A stretch of 64,000 nucleotides of DNA from Lysinibacillus composti. Lineage in GTDB: Bacteria > Bacillota > Bacilli > Bacillales_A > Planococcaceae. This document shows, in pieces, positions 8,664-17,885 of the stretch; the first letter of the stretch is position 1, and each line of letters starts with the position of its first letter. The notes below the pieces were generated by a model that was not told the DNA's origin, ran no database searches, and saw nothing but the letters and a program-made list of their open reading frames with translations. The stretch spans positions 1-64,000 of the forward strand of contig NZ_JAFBDY010000009.1 in assembly GCF_016908465.1 (NCBI RefSeq), given 5' to 3'. A program made the position numbers and the translations under genes.

Positions 8664-8829
8664 TCAGGGCAAACCCCTACAGCAGGTGAGAGGAAACAAT
8701 GTGATTTAGAGCCCCCTGTACTCCCTAGGTAAACCTCTGAGCTAGACATGAGCAACGTGCATGTAAGAAACTTGAGCTTAATTAGCTCCTATAACCGCGT
8801 TTTTACATACCTCCTTAAAACAATGTATG
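8664..8829. other. Candidate structured RNA or gerQ leader
   Basis: This stretch is markedly richer in G and C than the AT-rich sequence around it and lies within a 430-bp gap. It contains a long hairpin (8759-8810): GCATGTAAGAAAC pairs with GTTTTTACATAC, with an inner GAGCT/AGCTC stem. One pair is G-U only when read on the minus strand, which slightly favours minus-strand RNA. A sigma-E-like -10 (CATACATT, minus strand, 8822-8829) would put the whole element in a ~190-nt gerQ leader, but no good -35 is seen. No match to a riboswitch or 6S RNA that I can recognise. Confidence 0.35.
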
Positions 8830-9062
8830 CATCAGGACGATAAACAGAATAAAAAAATGAAAAAAGTATCAAAAAATGCCAAGATTGTTCGAATGGTGTC
8901 AGCTAAAAGTATTTTAAAGTGTATAAAATTATTTGAATGTCAATAAAATATAATGATGTGTTTGATAAAATTTTAGCATGTAATTAGAGTTTATTATTAA
9001 ACTACTCAAATTGTTACAACTTTTTGTGGTGGTCGAATAGATAGTAGTTAAGGTGAAGCATA

Positions 9063-9281
9063 TTGGAAAAGCGGCGATTGGGATATACTACTAGACATCT
9101 TTTAGGGGTTGGTTTTATGCAGGTTGGAATCTGGATCGCGATTATTTTTAGTGCTGTTTTGTCATTTCTTTTAGGTAATTATTTTAATCAGCCACTGCAT
9201 TGGTATTTGTTTATTTTGCTCATCTTAATTGGATTTTTCATCAATACGATTATATTAATTTTAAAAGCAAATGATGATTAA
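9063..9281 (+). CDS. Small two-helix membrane protein
   Basis: Seventy-two residues starting at TTG behind AAGGTGA. A short basic N-terminus (MEKRRLGYTTRH) is followed by two hydrophobic segments at roughly 14-38 and 48-67. This arrangement is common among small Bacillales membrane proteins; no function is recognised. A strong terminator follows within 10 bp, which supports a real transcription unit. Confidence 0.6.
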   Translation: MEKRRLGYTTRHLLGVGFMQVGIWIAIIFSAVLSFLLGNYFNQPLHWYLFILLILIGFFINTIILILKANDD

Positions 9282-9290
9282 TGATAAACA

Positions 9291-9332
9291 AAAAAGACAT
9301 GAGTCGTTAAAAATGACTCATGTCTTTTTTTG
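9291..9332. terminator. Bidirectional terminator
   Basis: AAAAGACATGAGTC pairs with GACTCATGTCTTTT around a 9-nt loop; T runs lie on both sides, serving the small membrane protein gene and the convergent chdC gene. Confidence 0.88.
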
Positions 9333-9415
9333 TGGATAAAGCGAATAATCCGTTACGCAAGTAGTTAACTATAGTCAACAAAAGCAGCTAGACGTACTCG
9401 CTCAGCTTTTTCTTA

Positions 9416-10171
9416 TTATTTATTAACTGAAAGGAATTTTGCTAGTTTTTCGTTGTCTAAAACGTTTCCAACTAAAAATTCACCAAATTCGCCGTAACGT
9501 GCTGATACTTCGTCAAAACGCATTTCGTAGACGATTTTTTTGAATTGAAGCATGTCATCAGAGAATAGAGTTACACCCCACTCATGATCATCGAAACCAA
9601 CAGAACCAGTAATATATTGTTTTACTTTACCAGCATAACTACGACCGATTAAGCCGTGTGAACGCATTAACTCACGACGCTCGTCCATGCTTAACATATA
9701 CCAGTTATCATTACCTTCACGACGTTTGTCCATTGGGTAGAAGCATACATATTTTGTACGTGGAAGTTCAGGATATAAACGTGCACGTACATGCGGATTT
9801 TGATATGGATCCTCATCCGATTCTTTTGACAGGTAGTTAGAAAGCTCAACAACTGAAACATATGAATACGTAGGAATTGTGAAATCTGCAATAGCAAGTT
9901 TATTGAACTCTGCTTCTAATTCTTGCAATTCTTCAGGTGTTTCGCGAAGAATCATTAACATGAAATCAGCTTTTTGACCAATAATCGAGTAAAAAGCATG
10001 AGAGCCTGTTTTTGCAACATGTGCTTCATTTAAGTTTTCTAGGTACTTTAAAAATTCTTCTGTAGCTTGTTGACGTTCCTCAGCGGATACAAGTTTCCAA
10101 GAAGCCCAATCAATTGAACGGAAATCGTGTAAACAGTACCAACCATCTAGGGTCATTGCTGCTTCGTTCAT
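9416..10171 (-). CDS. chdC: Coproheme decarboxylase ChdC (HemQ)
   Basis: Last enzyme of the coproporphyrin-dependent haem pathway of Gram-positives; it decarboxylates Fe-coproporphyrin III to haem b with peroxide. Full length at 251 residues. The catalytic tyrosine is Y145 in [11 protein letters not shown] and the proximal haem ligand is H172 in MRSHGLIGR, the same numbering as in characterised Listeria and Staphylococcus enzymes. Start ATG has AAGGGAGTG upstream. It corresponds to B. subtilis ywfI and is divergent from lipL. Confidence 0.96.
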   Translation of the reverse strand: MNEAAMTLDGWYCLHDFRSIDWASWKLVSAEERQQATEEFLKYLENLNEAHVAKTGSHAFYSIIGQKADFMLMILRETPEELQELEAEFNKLAIADFTIPTYSYVSVVELSNYLSKESDEDPYQNPHVRARLYPELPRTKYVCFYPMDKRREGNDNWYMLSMDERRELMRSHGLIGRSYAGKVKQYITGSVGFDDHEWGVTLFSDDMLQFKKIVYEMRFDEVSARYGEFGEFLVGNVLDNEKLAKFLSVNK

Positions 10172-10417
10172 TTAAAACACTCCCTTAATTGATAATCATT
10201 CACAATTATCTTAGCATAAGTTGTCTAAATTTCCTTATCTGAGAACTAACAATTTAATGAACTTCATTTATTTAACATCTTTCTTAGACAACTCATAAGT
10301 ACTGAGGGATAAAAAGCATCCAGATAAATTCAATGTCATTATGTGCACTTTTATTCAAAATTAATTTCGTGTATGCTAAAAGTTAGAATTAATTCGAACT
10401 TAGGGAGTTATCAAATT

Positions 10418-11248
10418 ATGAACCAGTTACTAACTCAACAAACATGGCGATTTATAGATCAGTCCATTAGTGCTAAAAATCGTTCACCACTCGAGTCTTT
10501 TGCAATGGATGACACACTATGTCATTTAGTTGGTCAACAAATGACATCTTCTACTATTCGAACTTGGGTGCATGATCATACCGTTGTACTAGGTATACAA
10601 GATCACCGCTTGCCATTTGTACAAGAGGGAATTGAGTATTTGAAAAGTGGCGGGTATGATTCGATTGTACGTAATTCTGGTGGACTAGCGGTAGTCCTTG
10701 ATGAAGGTGTATTAAACGTTTCTATTGTTCTTTCAGAAAAGCAAAATGCAATTAATATTAATTCGGGCTATGACGTAATGGTTGATTTTATTAAATTGCT
10801 TTTCCCATCAGTAGCAAATCAAATAGAAGCTTATGAAATTGTGGGATCTTACTGTCCTGGAACTTATGATTTAAGTATAGGAGGTAAAAAGTTTGCTGGG
10901 ATTTCCCAACGACGATTACGTGATGGAGTTGCGGTACAAATTTATTTGTGTATTGAGGGAAGTGGAAGTGAACGTGCCCAATTAATTAAAAACTTCTATG
11001 ATAGCAGTTTAAAAGGGGAAGAGACAAAATTCTCGTATCCTAATATTCAGCCTGAAGTAATGGCCAGTTTAAGTGAGTTACTAAATGAAAAGATAACTGT
11101 TCAAGAGACAGTTCTTAACCTTCAAACATTATTACAAAACTTATCAAGTAATTTTCACCCCATCCAATTAAATGAAGAGGAAACAGAACTTTATACCTTT
11201 TATTTAAAACGCGTGTTAGAACGTAACGAAAAAATGTTAGCAAAGTAG
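10418..11248 (+). CDS. lipL: Octanoyl-[GcvH]:protein N-octanoyltransferase LipL
   Basis: Amidotransferase that moves octanoyl groups from the H protein GcvH to E2 subunits in protein lipoylation. The active-site cysteine is C146 in GSYCPGTYDLS, followed by GGKKFAGISQRR, the lysine-containing motif of the biotin/lipoate-ligase fold; RNSGGLAVVLDEG is at 85-97. I start at MNQLLTQQTW (276 residues), where TTAGGGAG precedes the ATG; an upstream in-frame ATG adds a non-conserved leader. It corresponds to ywfL. The stop codon abuts the 119-bp repeat array. Confidence 0.94.
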   Translation: MNQLLTQQTWRFIDQSISAKNRSPLESFAMDDTLCHLVGQQMTSSTIRTWVHDHTVVLGIQDHRLPFVQEGIEYLKSGGYDSIVRNSGGLAVVLDEGVLNVSIVLSEKQNAININSGYDVMVDFIKLLFPSVANQIEAYEIVGSYCPGTYDLSIGGKKFAGISQRRLRDGVAVQIYLCIEGSGSERAQLIKNFYDSSLKGEETKFSYPNIQPEVMASLSELLNEKITVQETVLNLQTLLQNLSSNFHPIQLNEEETELYTFYLKRVLERNEKMLAK

Positions 11249-11672
11249 AAAAGCGGAGGCGGCTCGTTCAGCTGCGACAGGCACTGGAGACTTCCGAGAA
11301 GCATGCTTGCATGCGTAGGAGGAAGTTGAAGTGACCGAGCAGCTAGCCGCCGGAGCTAGACATCAAGAAAAGCGGAGGCGGCTCGTTCAGCTGCGACAGG
11401 CACTGGAGACTTCCGAGAAGCATGCTTGCATGCGTAGGAGGAAGTTGAAGTGACCGAGCAGCTAGCCGCCGGAGCTAGACATCAAGAAAAGCGGAGGCGG
11501 CTCGTTCAGCTGCGCGTCTGCGCAAACGCCACGTCCTGTGGCATTTGCGGCACTTGTACCTCCTTGTACTTCGGAGACTTCCGAGAAGCATGTTTGCATG
11601 CGTAGGAGGAAGTTGAAGTGACCGAGCAGCTAGCTGCCGGAGCTAGACATCGAGAAAAGCGGAGGCGGCTCA
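11248..11672. repeat. Tandem 119-bp palindromic intergenic repeat, 3 copies plus a fragment
   Basis: Units begin GAAAAGCGGAGGCGGCTC at 11248, 11367, 11486 and 11654. The first two are 119 bp and essentially identical. The third is 168 bp because a short segment is replaced by a longer one containing the hairpin GCAAACGCCAC / GTGGCATTTGC. The fourth is an 18-bp stub. Each unit is an imperfect palindrome: GGCGGCT near one end pairs with AGCCGCC near the other, and ACTTCC with GGAAGT inside, around GCATGCTTGCATGC. It has the look of a non-coding mobile repeat rather than a gene. Confidence 0.92.
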
Positions 11673-11679
11673 TTAAAGA

Positions 11680-11721
11680 AAAAAACGTGAATGTGCTTAG
11701 TTAGGCACATCCACGTTTTCT
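11680..11721 (-). terminator. Terminator overlapping the end of rsfA
   Basis: On the minus strand AAAACGTGGATGTGC pairs with GCACATTCACGTTTT, then T residues. The upstream arm includes the last codons of rsfA. Confidence 0.82.
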
Positions 11722-12353
11722 TTCTCTGGATTACTATTAGAATAGTTGGCTACAAGATTACCGTTCTTCTCCATTTTAAAAACTGGGGCTACACGTTGTT
11801 CATCATCATCTAGTGTTACTAATCTACGAGCACGATTCATAATCTGAACAAATTGTTCATAGTCTTCACGAATCTCTTTATTTTCTCTTTCTAATCGAGC
11901 TAACTCTCGTTCTAGTTCTTTTACTTTTTCAGTAGAAGCATTTGCAACATGACGCCATTTTGTAGCTTCATTATCAGATCCACCTTGTAAGCGAATTAAG
12001 TAAGCTATGACAATATCAAGTGAAAGTGCAGATAAAGGAATAGATTTAGCTGTTGTTTCGTCATCTTGTGATGGTAATAAATACACACCTTGATTGCGAC
12101 GTCTACCATTCATTCCTAATAATCGCATTCTTTCTTTTCTTTCTTTTTTTGCTTCCGCCAAGTCTTTTTCATATAATTTGCGTACAACTGCATTCCAACG
12201 GAAACCACATGCAGCTGCAGTTCTATTAAGCTTGTCACCGGCTTCTTCAAAAGCATTTAATTGTGTACTACCTTCCTTGACATGTCTAATAACCGCTTCA
12301 GCTAGTAATTCATCATTTTCTTTTAACCACGCATCTTGTCTAATTTTGACCAT
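11697..12353 (-). CDS. rsfA: RsfA family prespore-specific transcription factor
   Basis: Regulator of 218 residues. The N-terminal ~55 residues are Myb/SANT-like ([21 protein letters not shown] ... [11 protein letters not shown]), and the region around 140-175 is a charged heptad-rich coiled coil ([18 protein letters not shown]). In B. subtilis RsfA is made in the forespore under sigma-F and tunes sigma-F-dependent genes. Start ATG follows TAGGAGG. Location next to lipL matches ywfN. The C-terminus is short, acidic and unconserved. Confidence 0.9.
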   Translation of the reverse strand: MVKIRQDAWLKENDELLAEAVIRHVKEGSTQLNAFEEAGDKLNRTAAACGFRWNAVVRKLYEKDLAEAKKERKERMRLLGMNGRRRNQGVYLLPSQDDETTAKSIPLSALSLDIVIAYLIRLQGGSDNEATKWRHVANASTEKVKELERELARLERENKEIREDYEQFVQIMNRARRLVTLDDDEQRVAPVFKMEKNGNLVANYSNSNPEKENVDVPN

Positions 12354-12625
12354 TTTAAAAACCTCCTACCATGTTTATAGTTATTTGTTTAACTCTAAAC
12401 ATATCATGTCCAACATGTTCCAATTTTAATCATATAATTCATTTAAAATAGAGATTTTTTATAGTAATTTGCTATTTAAGTTCAGACCTTTGAAGGAAAA
12501 TTGCGTTTTTGCTTGAATGACGGAGGATGTATAGGCTAAAATAGCAGATAGATTAAAATTTTGATTTTGTAAATAGACTCTATTTAGAATATGAAATTAT
12601 ACAAATAGAAGGGGTTGTTGACAAA

Positions 12626-12853
12626 ATGGCAAACGAATTTCGAGTTTGCGATGAATGTCAGGCCGTTAATTTAAAAACGTTAATTCCAAAATTAAAAAAA
12701 CTAGATCCAGATGCAACGATTGAAATTGGCTGTCATTCATATTGTGGTCCAGGACGCAAAAAAACATTTACTTTTGTAAACGGTCGACCAGTAAATGCCT
12801 TAACTGAGGAAGAGTTAATGGAAAAAGTAAAAGCGAAATTAAAAGATAAATGA
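12626..12853 (+). CDS. DUF1450 (YuzB-like) four-cysteine protein
   Basis: Seventy-five residues with CDEC (C8, C11) and CHSYC (C36, C40) and a predicted thioredoxin-like alpha/beta pattern ([10 protein letters not shown] ... FTFVNGRPV). The cysteine layout resembles small redox or iron-sulfur proteins, but no cofactor is established for the family. ATG start, with AAGGGG 13 bases upstream, which is a rather long spacing. It forms a single-gene unit with its own terminator. Confidence 0.8.
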   Translation: MANEFRVCDECQAVNLKTLIPKLKKLDPDATIEIGCHSYCGPGRKKTFTFVNGRPVNALTEEELMEKVKAKLKDK

Positions 12854-12858
12854 CAAGT

Positions 12859-12891
12859 AAGCTATCTTCTTAATATGAAGATAGTTTTTTT
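12859..12891 (+). terminator. Terminator after the DUF1450 gene
   Basis: GCTATCTTC pairs with GAAGATAGT and is followed by a T run. Confidence 0.85.
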
Positions 12892-13221
12892 ATTATCTAT
12901 TGAAATTGAAATCTAAAAAATGTGCTGAATAGGAAGTAACATTCATATTAATAAATCGGAAGTATTTGAGGAATAGGCAAAGACTAATTCTTATTCAGAT
13001 AATTTTGCTAAAAGTTAAGCATCATTTACAGAGGATTTTCGCATTTATGAGCTGAAGTTGAATACAAGTTTTAAAGTTGGAAGTTTCAAACTTTATTCGA
13101 GGAATCTAGTAACTAATAGAAAACAACGAATTGTATCTATATTATAGTAGAAATCACGTGTAAATAAGGAAAATCTCTCATATAATAAGAGGTAAGATTT
13201 TGGGTGTAGGGGAGTGATCAT
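12892..13221. other. Intergenic region upstream of ywfO
   Basis: AT-rich, no gene seen. A -10-like TATAAT at 13181-13186 probably belongs to the ywfO promoter; its -35 is weak. Confidence 0.45.
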
Positions 13222-14523
13222 TTGCAAAATTACGGGAAAGCTAAATTAGTAGAAGAGAAAGTATTTAAAGATCCGGTTCACCGTTATATACATGTACGTG
13301 ATCAAGTAATTTGGGATTTAATAAGCACTAAAGAATTTCAACGATTACGTCGAGTTCGCCAATTAGGCACTACATATTTAGTGTTTCATGGAGCAGAGCA
13401 TAGTCGTTTTAACCATTCGCTAGGCGTCTATGAAATTGTGCGTCGTATTGTAGATGATATCTTTTCAGGTCGACCAGATTGGGATGAAAACGAACGTCTC
13501 GTTGTATTATGTGCAGCTCTATTACATGATTTGGGGCACGGGCCATTTTCACATGCTTTTGAAAATGTATTCCACACTGACCATGAGTATTATACTAGAC
13601 AAATCTTACTTGGAAATACCGAAGTCAATGATGTTTTAAACCGTGTTTCTGAAGGATTTCCTGAAAAAGTAGCTCAAGTGATTGAAAAAACGTATCCGAA
13701 TGAAACGGTCGTCTCGTTAATTTCTAGTCAAATAGATGCTGACCGTATGGATTATCTCCAGCGTGATGCCTATTATACTGGAGTAAGTTATGGCCACTTT
13801 GATATGGAACGAATACTGAGAGTCATGCGACCAAGAAAAAACAAAGTAGTCATTAAAGCAAGTGGTATGCATGCTGTTGAGGACTATATCATGTCACGCT
13901 ACCAAATGTACTTGCAAGTTTATTTCCACCCAGTATCAAGAAGTGCTGAAGTTGTTTTGAATCACATTTTAAAACGAGTGAAACAACTCAGTATAGAGGG
14001 ATATCAATTTGCTGTTGAACCAACTCATTTCAAGCCTTTCTTTAAAGGGCAAATCTCATTGGAAGATTATCTTTCATTAGATGAGTATATTTTGTACACC
14101 TACTTCCAATCATGGATGAAAGAAAAAGACCCAATATTAAGTGACTTATGTTCTCGTTTTGTAAATAGAAATTTATTCAAATATGCTAATTTAAATCCAG
14201 AAGAAGATCCTGAAAAGTTTAATCAGATAAAGAATCTTTTAGTAGAAGCAGGGATGGATCCTGATTATTATTTATATCATGATTGCACTTCTGATTTACC
14301 TTATGATTTTTATCGGCCAGGTGAAGAGAGCACGCGAATTCCGATCTTTTTAGAAAAGCCAAATGGCGAGATACGTGAATTATCTCAGGAATCTCTCGTA
14401 GTAGATGCCATTGCAGGCAGAATTAAAACAGATCACAAAGTTTATTATCCAAAAGAATTATTAAATAGGGGAAAAGGAAGCCATATTAAACAAGAACTAT
14501 TAGAAGCTTTACGTTCTAAATAG
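13222..14523 (+). CDS. ywfO: HD-domain phosphohydrolase YwfO
   Basis: Protein of 433 residues in the SAMHD1/dGTPase-like HD superfamily. Metal-site residues are visible as H65 (SRFNHSLG), HD at 102-103 (ALLHDLGHGPFSH) and the DADRMDYLQRD aspartate. Family members hydrolyse nucleoside triphosphates or related phosphates; the exact substrate here is inference. Start TTG with GGGGAGTG upstream. Position near lipL and rsfA matches B. subtilis. Confidence 0.9.
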   Translation: MQNYGKAKLVEEKVFKDPVHRYIHVRDQVIWDLISTKEFQRLRRVRQLGTTYLVFHGAEHSRFNHSLGVYEIVRRIVDDIFSGRPDWDENERLVVLCAALLHDLGHGPFSHAFENVFHTDHEYYTRQILLGNTEVNDVLNRVSEGFPEKVAQVIEKTYPNETVVSLISSQIDADRMDYLQRDAYYTGVSYGHFDMERILRVMRPRKNKVVIKASGMHAVEDYIMSRYQMYLQVYFHPVSRSAEVVLNHILKRVKQLSIEGYQFAVEPTHFKPFFKGQISLEDYLSLDEYILYTYFQSWMKEKDPILSDLCSRFVNRNLFKYANLNPEEDPEKFNQIKNLLVEAGMDPDYYLYHDCTSDLPYDFYRPGEESTRIPIFLEKPNGEIRELSQESLVVDAIAGRIKTDHKVYYPKELLNRGKGSHIKQELLEALRSK

Positions 14524-14564
14524 GTGTAGTGTAGCGGGAAAGATGTTTCCTTTGCTTTTTAAAA

Positions 14565-14615
14565 TGAAAAACAGTAAACGCACTCATTATACTTCTCACG
14601 AGTACGCCTACTGTT
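14565..14615 (-). terminator. Probable terminator of ywhB
   Basis: On the minus strand AACAGTA pairs with TTTACTGTT and GTACTC with GAGTGC inside, followed by TTTTTC. The loop is long and the T run is short. Confidence 0.6.
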
Positions 14616-14642
14616 CTAGGTCTTTAAATCTTTTCGAACTTA

Positions 14643-14828
14643 TTATTTATCGATTTGACGTACGCCACCAGTTGCGTAATGTGACTTCGACATTTCTTCA
14701 ATCACAATCGTTACTGCCTCTGGTTTAGTGTTAACTGTTTCAACAACTGCTTCTGTTACTTTTTCAACTAATGCTTTTTTCTGTTCTTCTGTACGACCTT
14801 CAAGTAATTTAACTGTTACGATTGGCAT
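14643..14828 (-). CDS. ywhB: 4-oxalocrotonate tautomerase family protein YwhB
   Basis: Sixty-one residues, the usual length for the 4-OT family. After removal of the initiator methionine the N-terminal residue is the catalytic proline (MPIVTVKLLEGR), and arginine 11 of the mature chain (EGR) matches the substrate-binding position. Physiological substrate in Bacillus is unknown. Start ATG has AAGGAGG upstream. It lies divergent to ywhD, as in B. subtilis where ywhB and ywhD are near neighbours. Confidence 0.92.
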   Translation of the reverse strand: MPIVTVKLLEGRTEEQKKALVEKVTEAVVETVNTKPEAVTIVIEEMSKSHYATGGVRQIDK

Positions 14829-14899
14829 CCTGCATCCTCCTTAGTGGATAAGAGTAGTGTATATTCATTATAATAGGCATAAATGGAGGTATTTACAAT

Positions 14900-15418
14900 A
14901 TGGCAAATGAAGAAAAACCAAAACAAAAGATGGGCTTTACCATTATTAAAGATGATCCAACAGATGGACATAAAGGATATGGGATCGGATCATTGTCACT
15001 TGAAAACGTATCACCTGTATTTATCGATATAGAAGAAAAGCGTGCATTTATTGATATTGGTGCAATGCATGCGAAAAGTGACATTGAACGCGGAATTAAA
15101 TTTACCATGAACCGAGAAGACTCAGAAGGCGGAAAACCTTATTGGCTAGTATGGGTTACGATTGATTTCAATGAAGCTGGCCCGTACTTTGCAGGAGTTA
15201 CAGCTTGTGAAATGGTCGTAAATCGTGAAAAACGTCGTGGGTATAAAATTTTAGCTGACCATGTTAATAGAATGGATAAGTCAATGAAGCGAAGAATTCT
15301 TGTTGATAATATGGATGATTCTTCAAAAGAAGTTTTAGCTGAATTTTTACAATCTCATAATCAAGAAATGTGGGACCGTAGCAGTGAACAGCTAAAACAA
15401 GAATTAGCTGTTGAATAG
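14900..15418 (+). CDS. ywhD: YwhD family protein
   Basis: Soluble protein of 172 residues beginning MANEEKPKQKMGFTIIKDD. The conserved core includes YGIGSLSLENVSPVFIDIEE and the central AHAKSDIERGIKFT-like segment. No function is known. ATG preceded by TGGAGG. It sits between ywhB and pbpG as in B. subtilis. Confidence 0.88.
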   Translation: MANEEKPKQKMGFTIIKDDPTDGHKGYGIGSLSLENVSPVFIDIEEKRAFIDIGAMHAKSDIERGIKFTMNREDSEGGKPYWLVWVTIDFNEAGPYFAGVTACEMVVNREKRRGYKILADHVNRMDKSMKRRILVDNMDDSSKEVLAEFLQSHNQEMWDRSSEQLKQELAVE

Positions 15419-15623
15419 TTGATGAAACGTTGACATTAGTGGATTGAGGAAAAATTCTTAATGGGAAAATGTGGTTTTGCTGTAACGTCAATACCATTTA
15501 GGTAAAAATTTATTATATGTGGATAATTTGTGACAATTCATTGTTGCATTTAGAACCTTATTGAAAGTGTTTTCAAAAAAAAGTAAACTGAGACTAAGCT
15601 TGCAGTAGTAAGCTAGGACAATT

Positions 15624-15706
15624 GGCGGAACGATAAGCTTGAGAGTTAAGCGGCATTTGATTTTCCCAAGCCAGATGCCCCATGATTCTCGGGCTTAGCG
15701 CTCGCC
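15624..15706. other. 83-nt imperfect palindrome (stem-loop element)
   Basis: GGCG...AAGCTTGAGAG...GGCAT on the left pairs in order with ATGCC...TCTC...GGGCTT...CGCC on the right, around an 18-nt loop. It is G/C-richer than its surroundings and has no T tail, so it is not a terminator. It lies immediately beside a separate bidirectional terminator. Possibly a small inverted-repeat element or a structured RNA. Confidence 0.55.
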
Positions 15707-15708
15707 AT

Positions 15709-15762
15709 AAAAAAGCTCTTTCTTATTCCGGATTTCTCCGGTTAAGAAAGAGCTTTTTTAAT
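15709..15762. terminator. Bidirectional terminator between ywhD and pbpG
   Basis: AAAAAAGCTCTTTCTTA pairs with TAAGAAAGAGCTTTTTT, with an inner CCGG/CCGG stem. Confidence 0.9.
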
Positions 15763-15785
15763 TGAATTTTTCTAACGAGCAGCCT

Positions 15786-15815
15786 TCACTTTTGTAGATG
15801 TCTAGTTTTCCGCTT
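15786..15815 (-). repeat. Degenerate fragment of the 119-bp repeat
   Basis: On the minus strand this reads GAAAAGCGG directly followed by AACTAGACATC, that is, the first and last segments of the unit found behind lipL with the middle missing. It lies a few bases past the pbpG stop. Confidence 0.6.
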
Positions 15816-15821
15816 TTCTTA

Positions 15822-17885
15822 TTATCCACCAAAAAATCCTTTAAACGATTCAAAAGGGAAGAGGTCTAAGAAATTTCCCCAACCACGATCTTCTTTAAAG
15901 AACTCAATGTCCGTACATGTTTTAGTAGGTACTTCTTCAGCCTTCACGTAAACAAGTCGTTGCTTAGGACATGCATCCGTTGCAAGTTTTCCTGTTTCGA
16001 TGTCCACTAAAACTCCTTCAACACCTTCTGGAGCATCAAAGTTCTCATTGGCTGTCCCGGCATTTACTGCTTCCATAAAATCAATCCAAACTTTTTTAGC
16101 TGCTGACATTTCTGTGGAAACAGTTAATTGTTTCCCTTGATCATAGCCATTCCAAACACCAGCCGAAATACTAGGGGAGAAGCCAACAATCCACTGATCG
16201 CTTATCGTAGAACCAGATTTTGCAGCATAAGTGTGCGTCATACGTGGGCGAATGGATATGCCAGTAGATGGTGAATAATCACTAAACACAGGATCGAACA
16301 TTCCTGTCATTAGTTCAGTTAAGATGAAAGCATTTTCCTTAGAAATGATTTGTTCCTTAGAAGGTCCTTCATATTCGTAAACAACATCGCCATTTGAATC
16401 CTGAATGGATAAAATAGTCGTTGCTTTTCGTTCTTGTCCACCCGCAGCAATCGTATTGTAGGCATTTGTTAATGTATAAAGTGAATTTTCAATTGTTCCT
16501 AATGCAATAGATGGATTATCTTTTTCCGTAGAGTTTAAGTTAAAGCGATGTAACATATCTCGGAAAGAATCATATCCAATTTCCTCTAAGGTTTTCACAG
16601 CATAAATATTATCTGAGATAGCAATTGCTTGAGCCATTGACATAGCGCTATCCGCAAATTGACCGTTTACGTTTTGTGGTTTATAGGTTGATCGACCATT
16701 ATCATACGTAAAGATAGTTTCTCCCACATCTAAATAGGTAAGTGGAGAAAAACCTTTTTCAAGAGCTGCTGCATATAAGATTGGTTTAATAGATGAACCA
16801 GGTTGGCGTACTGCCTGAGTTACTCGGTTAAAAGGGCTTGTCCCATAATCACGGCCACCAACTAAAGCGGTAACTTGACCTGTCTTAACATCCATACTGA
16901 CAAAACCAACTTGTAATTCTCCTTCTGGCATATTTTTTGCGACAGCTTCTTCAGCTGCTTTTTGGTGTGCCTGGTTTAAGGTCGTTTTGATGACCCATCC
17001 ACCTTCACTGATATTCATATGTTTTTTTTCTAAAATGTCAGTTGCTTCTTGCCAAACAACATCTAAGAAATATGGAGCAATTGTTTTTGAGGATAAAAAC
17101 TCCTCGTTTTTCATTACGATTTCCTCTGTTACAGCTCGTTCTTTTTCAGCTGAAGAGATGATTTTCTGATCTTCCATTAATCCTAAAATTAGCTGTTGTC
17201 GGCCTGTAGCTTTTTCTAAATCAATAATAGGCGAATAAATGCTAGGTCCTTTTGGAATACCAGCTAAAAGGGCTGATTCCGCTAATGTTAAATCATTTGC
17301 TGATTTCCCGAAATAATAGCGACTCGCTGCCTCAATTCCGTACATTCCATGTCCATAGTTGACGGTATTTAAATAACCTTCAAGTATTTCATCTTTGTTA
17401 TAAAAAATTTCAAGACGATAAGCATAGAGTGCCTCGTAAATCTTTCGAGCCCAAGTTTTTTCATGAGATAAATAAAGATTACGTGCATATTGTTGCGTAA
17501 GCGTACTGGCACCTTCTGCCATACTTCTTGTTTTTATATCTTTAAGTATTGCACCTGCAATACGCGAAAAGTCAAAACCATTATGCTCATAAAAATCTTT
17601 ATCTTCAACAGCGATCGTTGCTTTAACCAAATAAGGTGAGATATCTTCAAGCTCTGTCCAATAACGTCTCTCAGAAATGAAGTGATCACCAATGGCATTC
17701 CCATTACTATCTAAAAAAACAGATGCTTTCGGGACAGTAAGAGGTGGGGCACCAGCAATTTGAGCATATAAGCGTAATGATATGAATGACACAACAATTG
17801 CAGAAATTATTGCAACAACTGTAAATGCAATGTTCCTAATCCGCTTTTGCCGCTTCTTTTGACGTATATAGCTTTTTCTTTTCAA
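15822..17885 (-). CDS. pbpG: Class A penicillin-binding protein PbpG (PBP2d type)
   Basis: Bifunctional peptidoglycan synthase of 687 residues: cytoplasmic basic tail, one membrane anchor (about 18-38), a GT51 glycosyltransferase domain with the catalytic VEDKDFYEHNGFD (E94), and a transpeptidase domain with SSIK (S364, K367), SDN (424-426) and KSGST (556-560). In B. subtilis PbpG is made in the forespore under sigma-F and acts in spore wall synthesis. Start is TTG behind GAGGTGAT. It faces ywhD and is divergent from speB, the ywhE position. Confidence 0.93.
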   Translation of the reverse strand: MKRKSYIRQKKRQKRIRNIAFTVVAIISAIVVSFISLRLYAQIAGAPPLTVPKASVFLDSNGNAIGDHFISERRYWTELEDISPYLVKATIAVEDKDFYEHNGFDFSRIAGAILKDIKTRSMAEGASTLTQQYARNLYLSHEKTWARKIYEALYAYRLEIFYNKDEILEGYLNTVNYGHGMYGIEAASRYYFGKSANDLTLAESALLAGIPKGPSIYSPIIDLEKATGRQQLILGLMEDQKIISSAEKERAVTEEIVMKNEEFLSSKTIAPYFLDVVWQEATDILEKKHMNISEGGWVIKTTLNQAHQKAAEEAVAKNMPEGELQVGFVSMDVKTGQVTALVGGRDYGTSPFNRVTQAVRQPGSSIKPILYAAALEKGFSPLTYLDVGETIFTYDNGRSTYKPQNVNGQFADSAMSMAQAIAISDNIYAVKTLEEIGYDSFRDMLHRFNLNSTEKDNPSIALGTIENSLYTLTNAYNTIAAGGQERKATTILSIQDSNGDVVYEYEGPSKEQIISKENAFILTELMTGMFDPVFSDYSPSTGISIRPRMTHTYAAKSGSTISDQWIVGFSPSISAGVWNGYDQGKQLTVSTEMSAAKKVWIDFMEAVNAGTANENFDAPEGVEGVLVDIETGKLATDACPKQRLVYVKAEEVPTKTCTDIEFFKEDRGWGNFLDLFPFESFKGFFGG

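Noticed and set aside
8672-8690. Cyclic-di-GMP-I riboswitch, because of AGGGCAAACC
   Set aside because: The second conserved block (GACGCAAAGCC) and the required stems are missing.
8811-8826. Short gene after AAGGAGG on the minus strand
   Set aside because: The only ATG follows after one base and is directly followed by the stop TAA.
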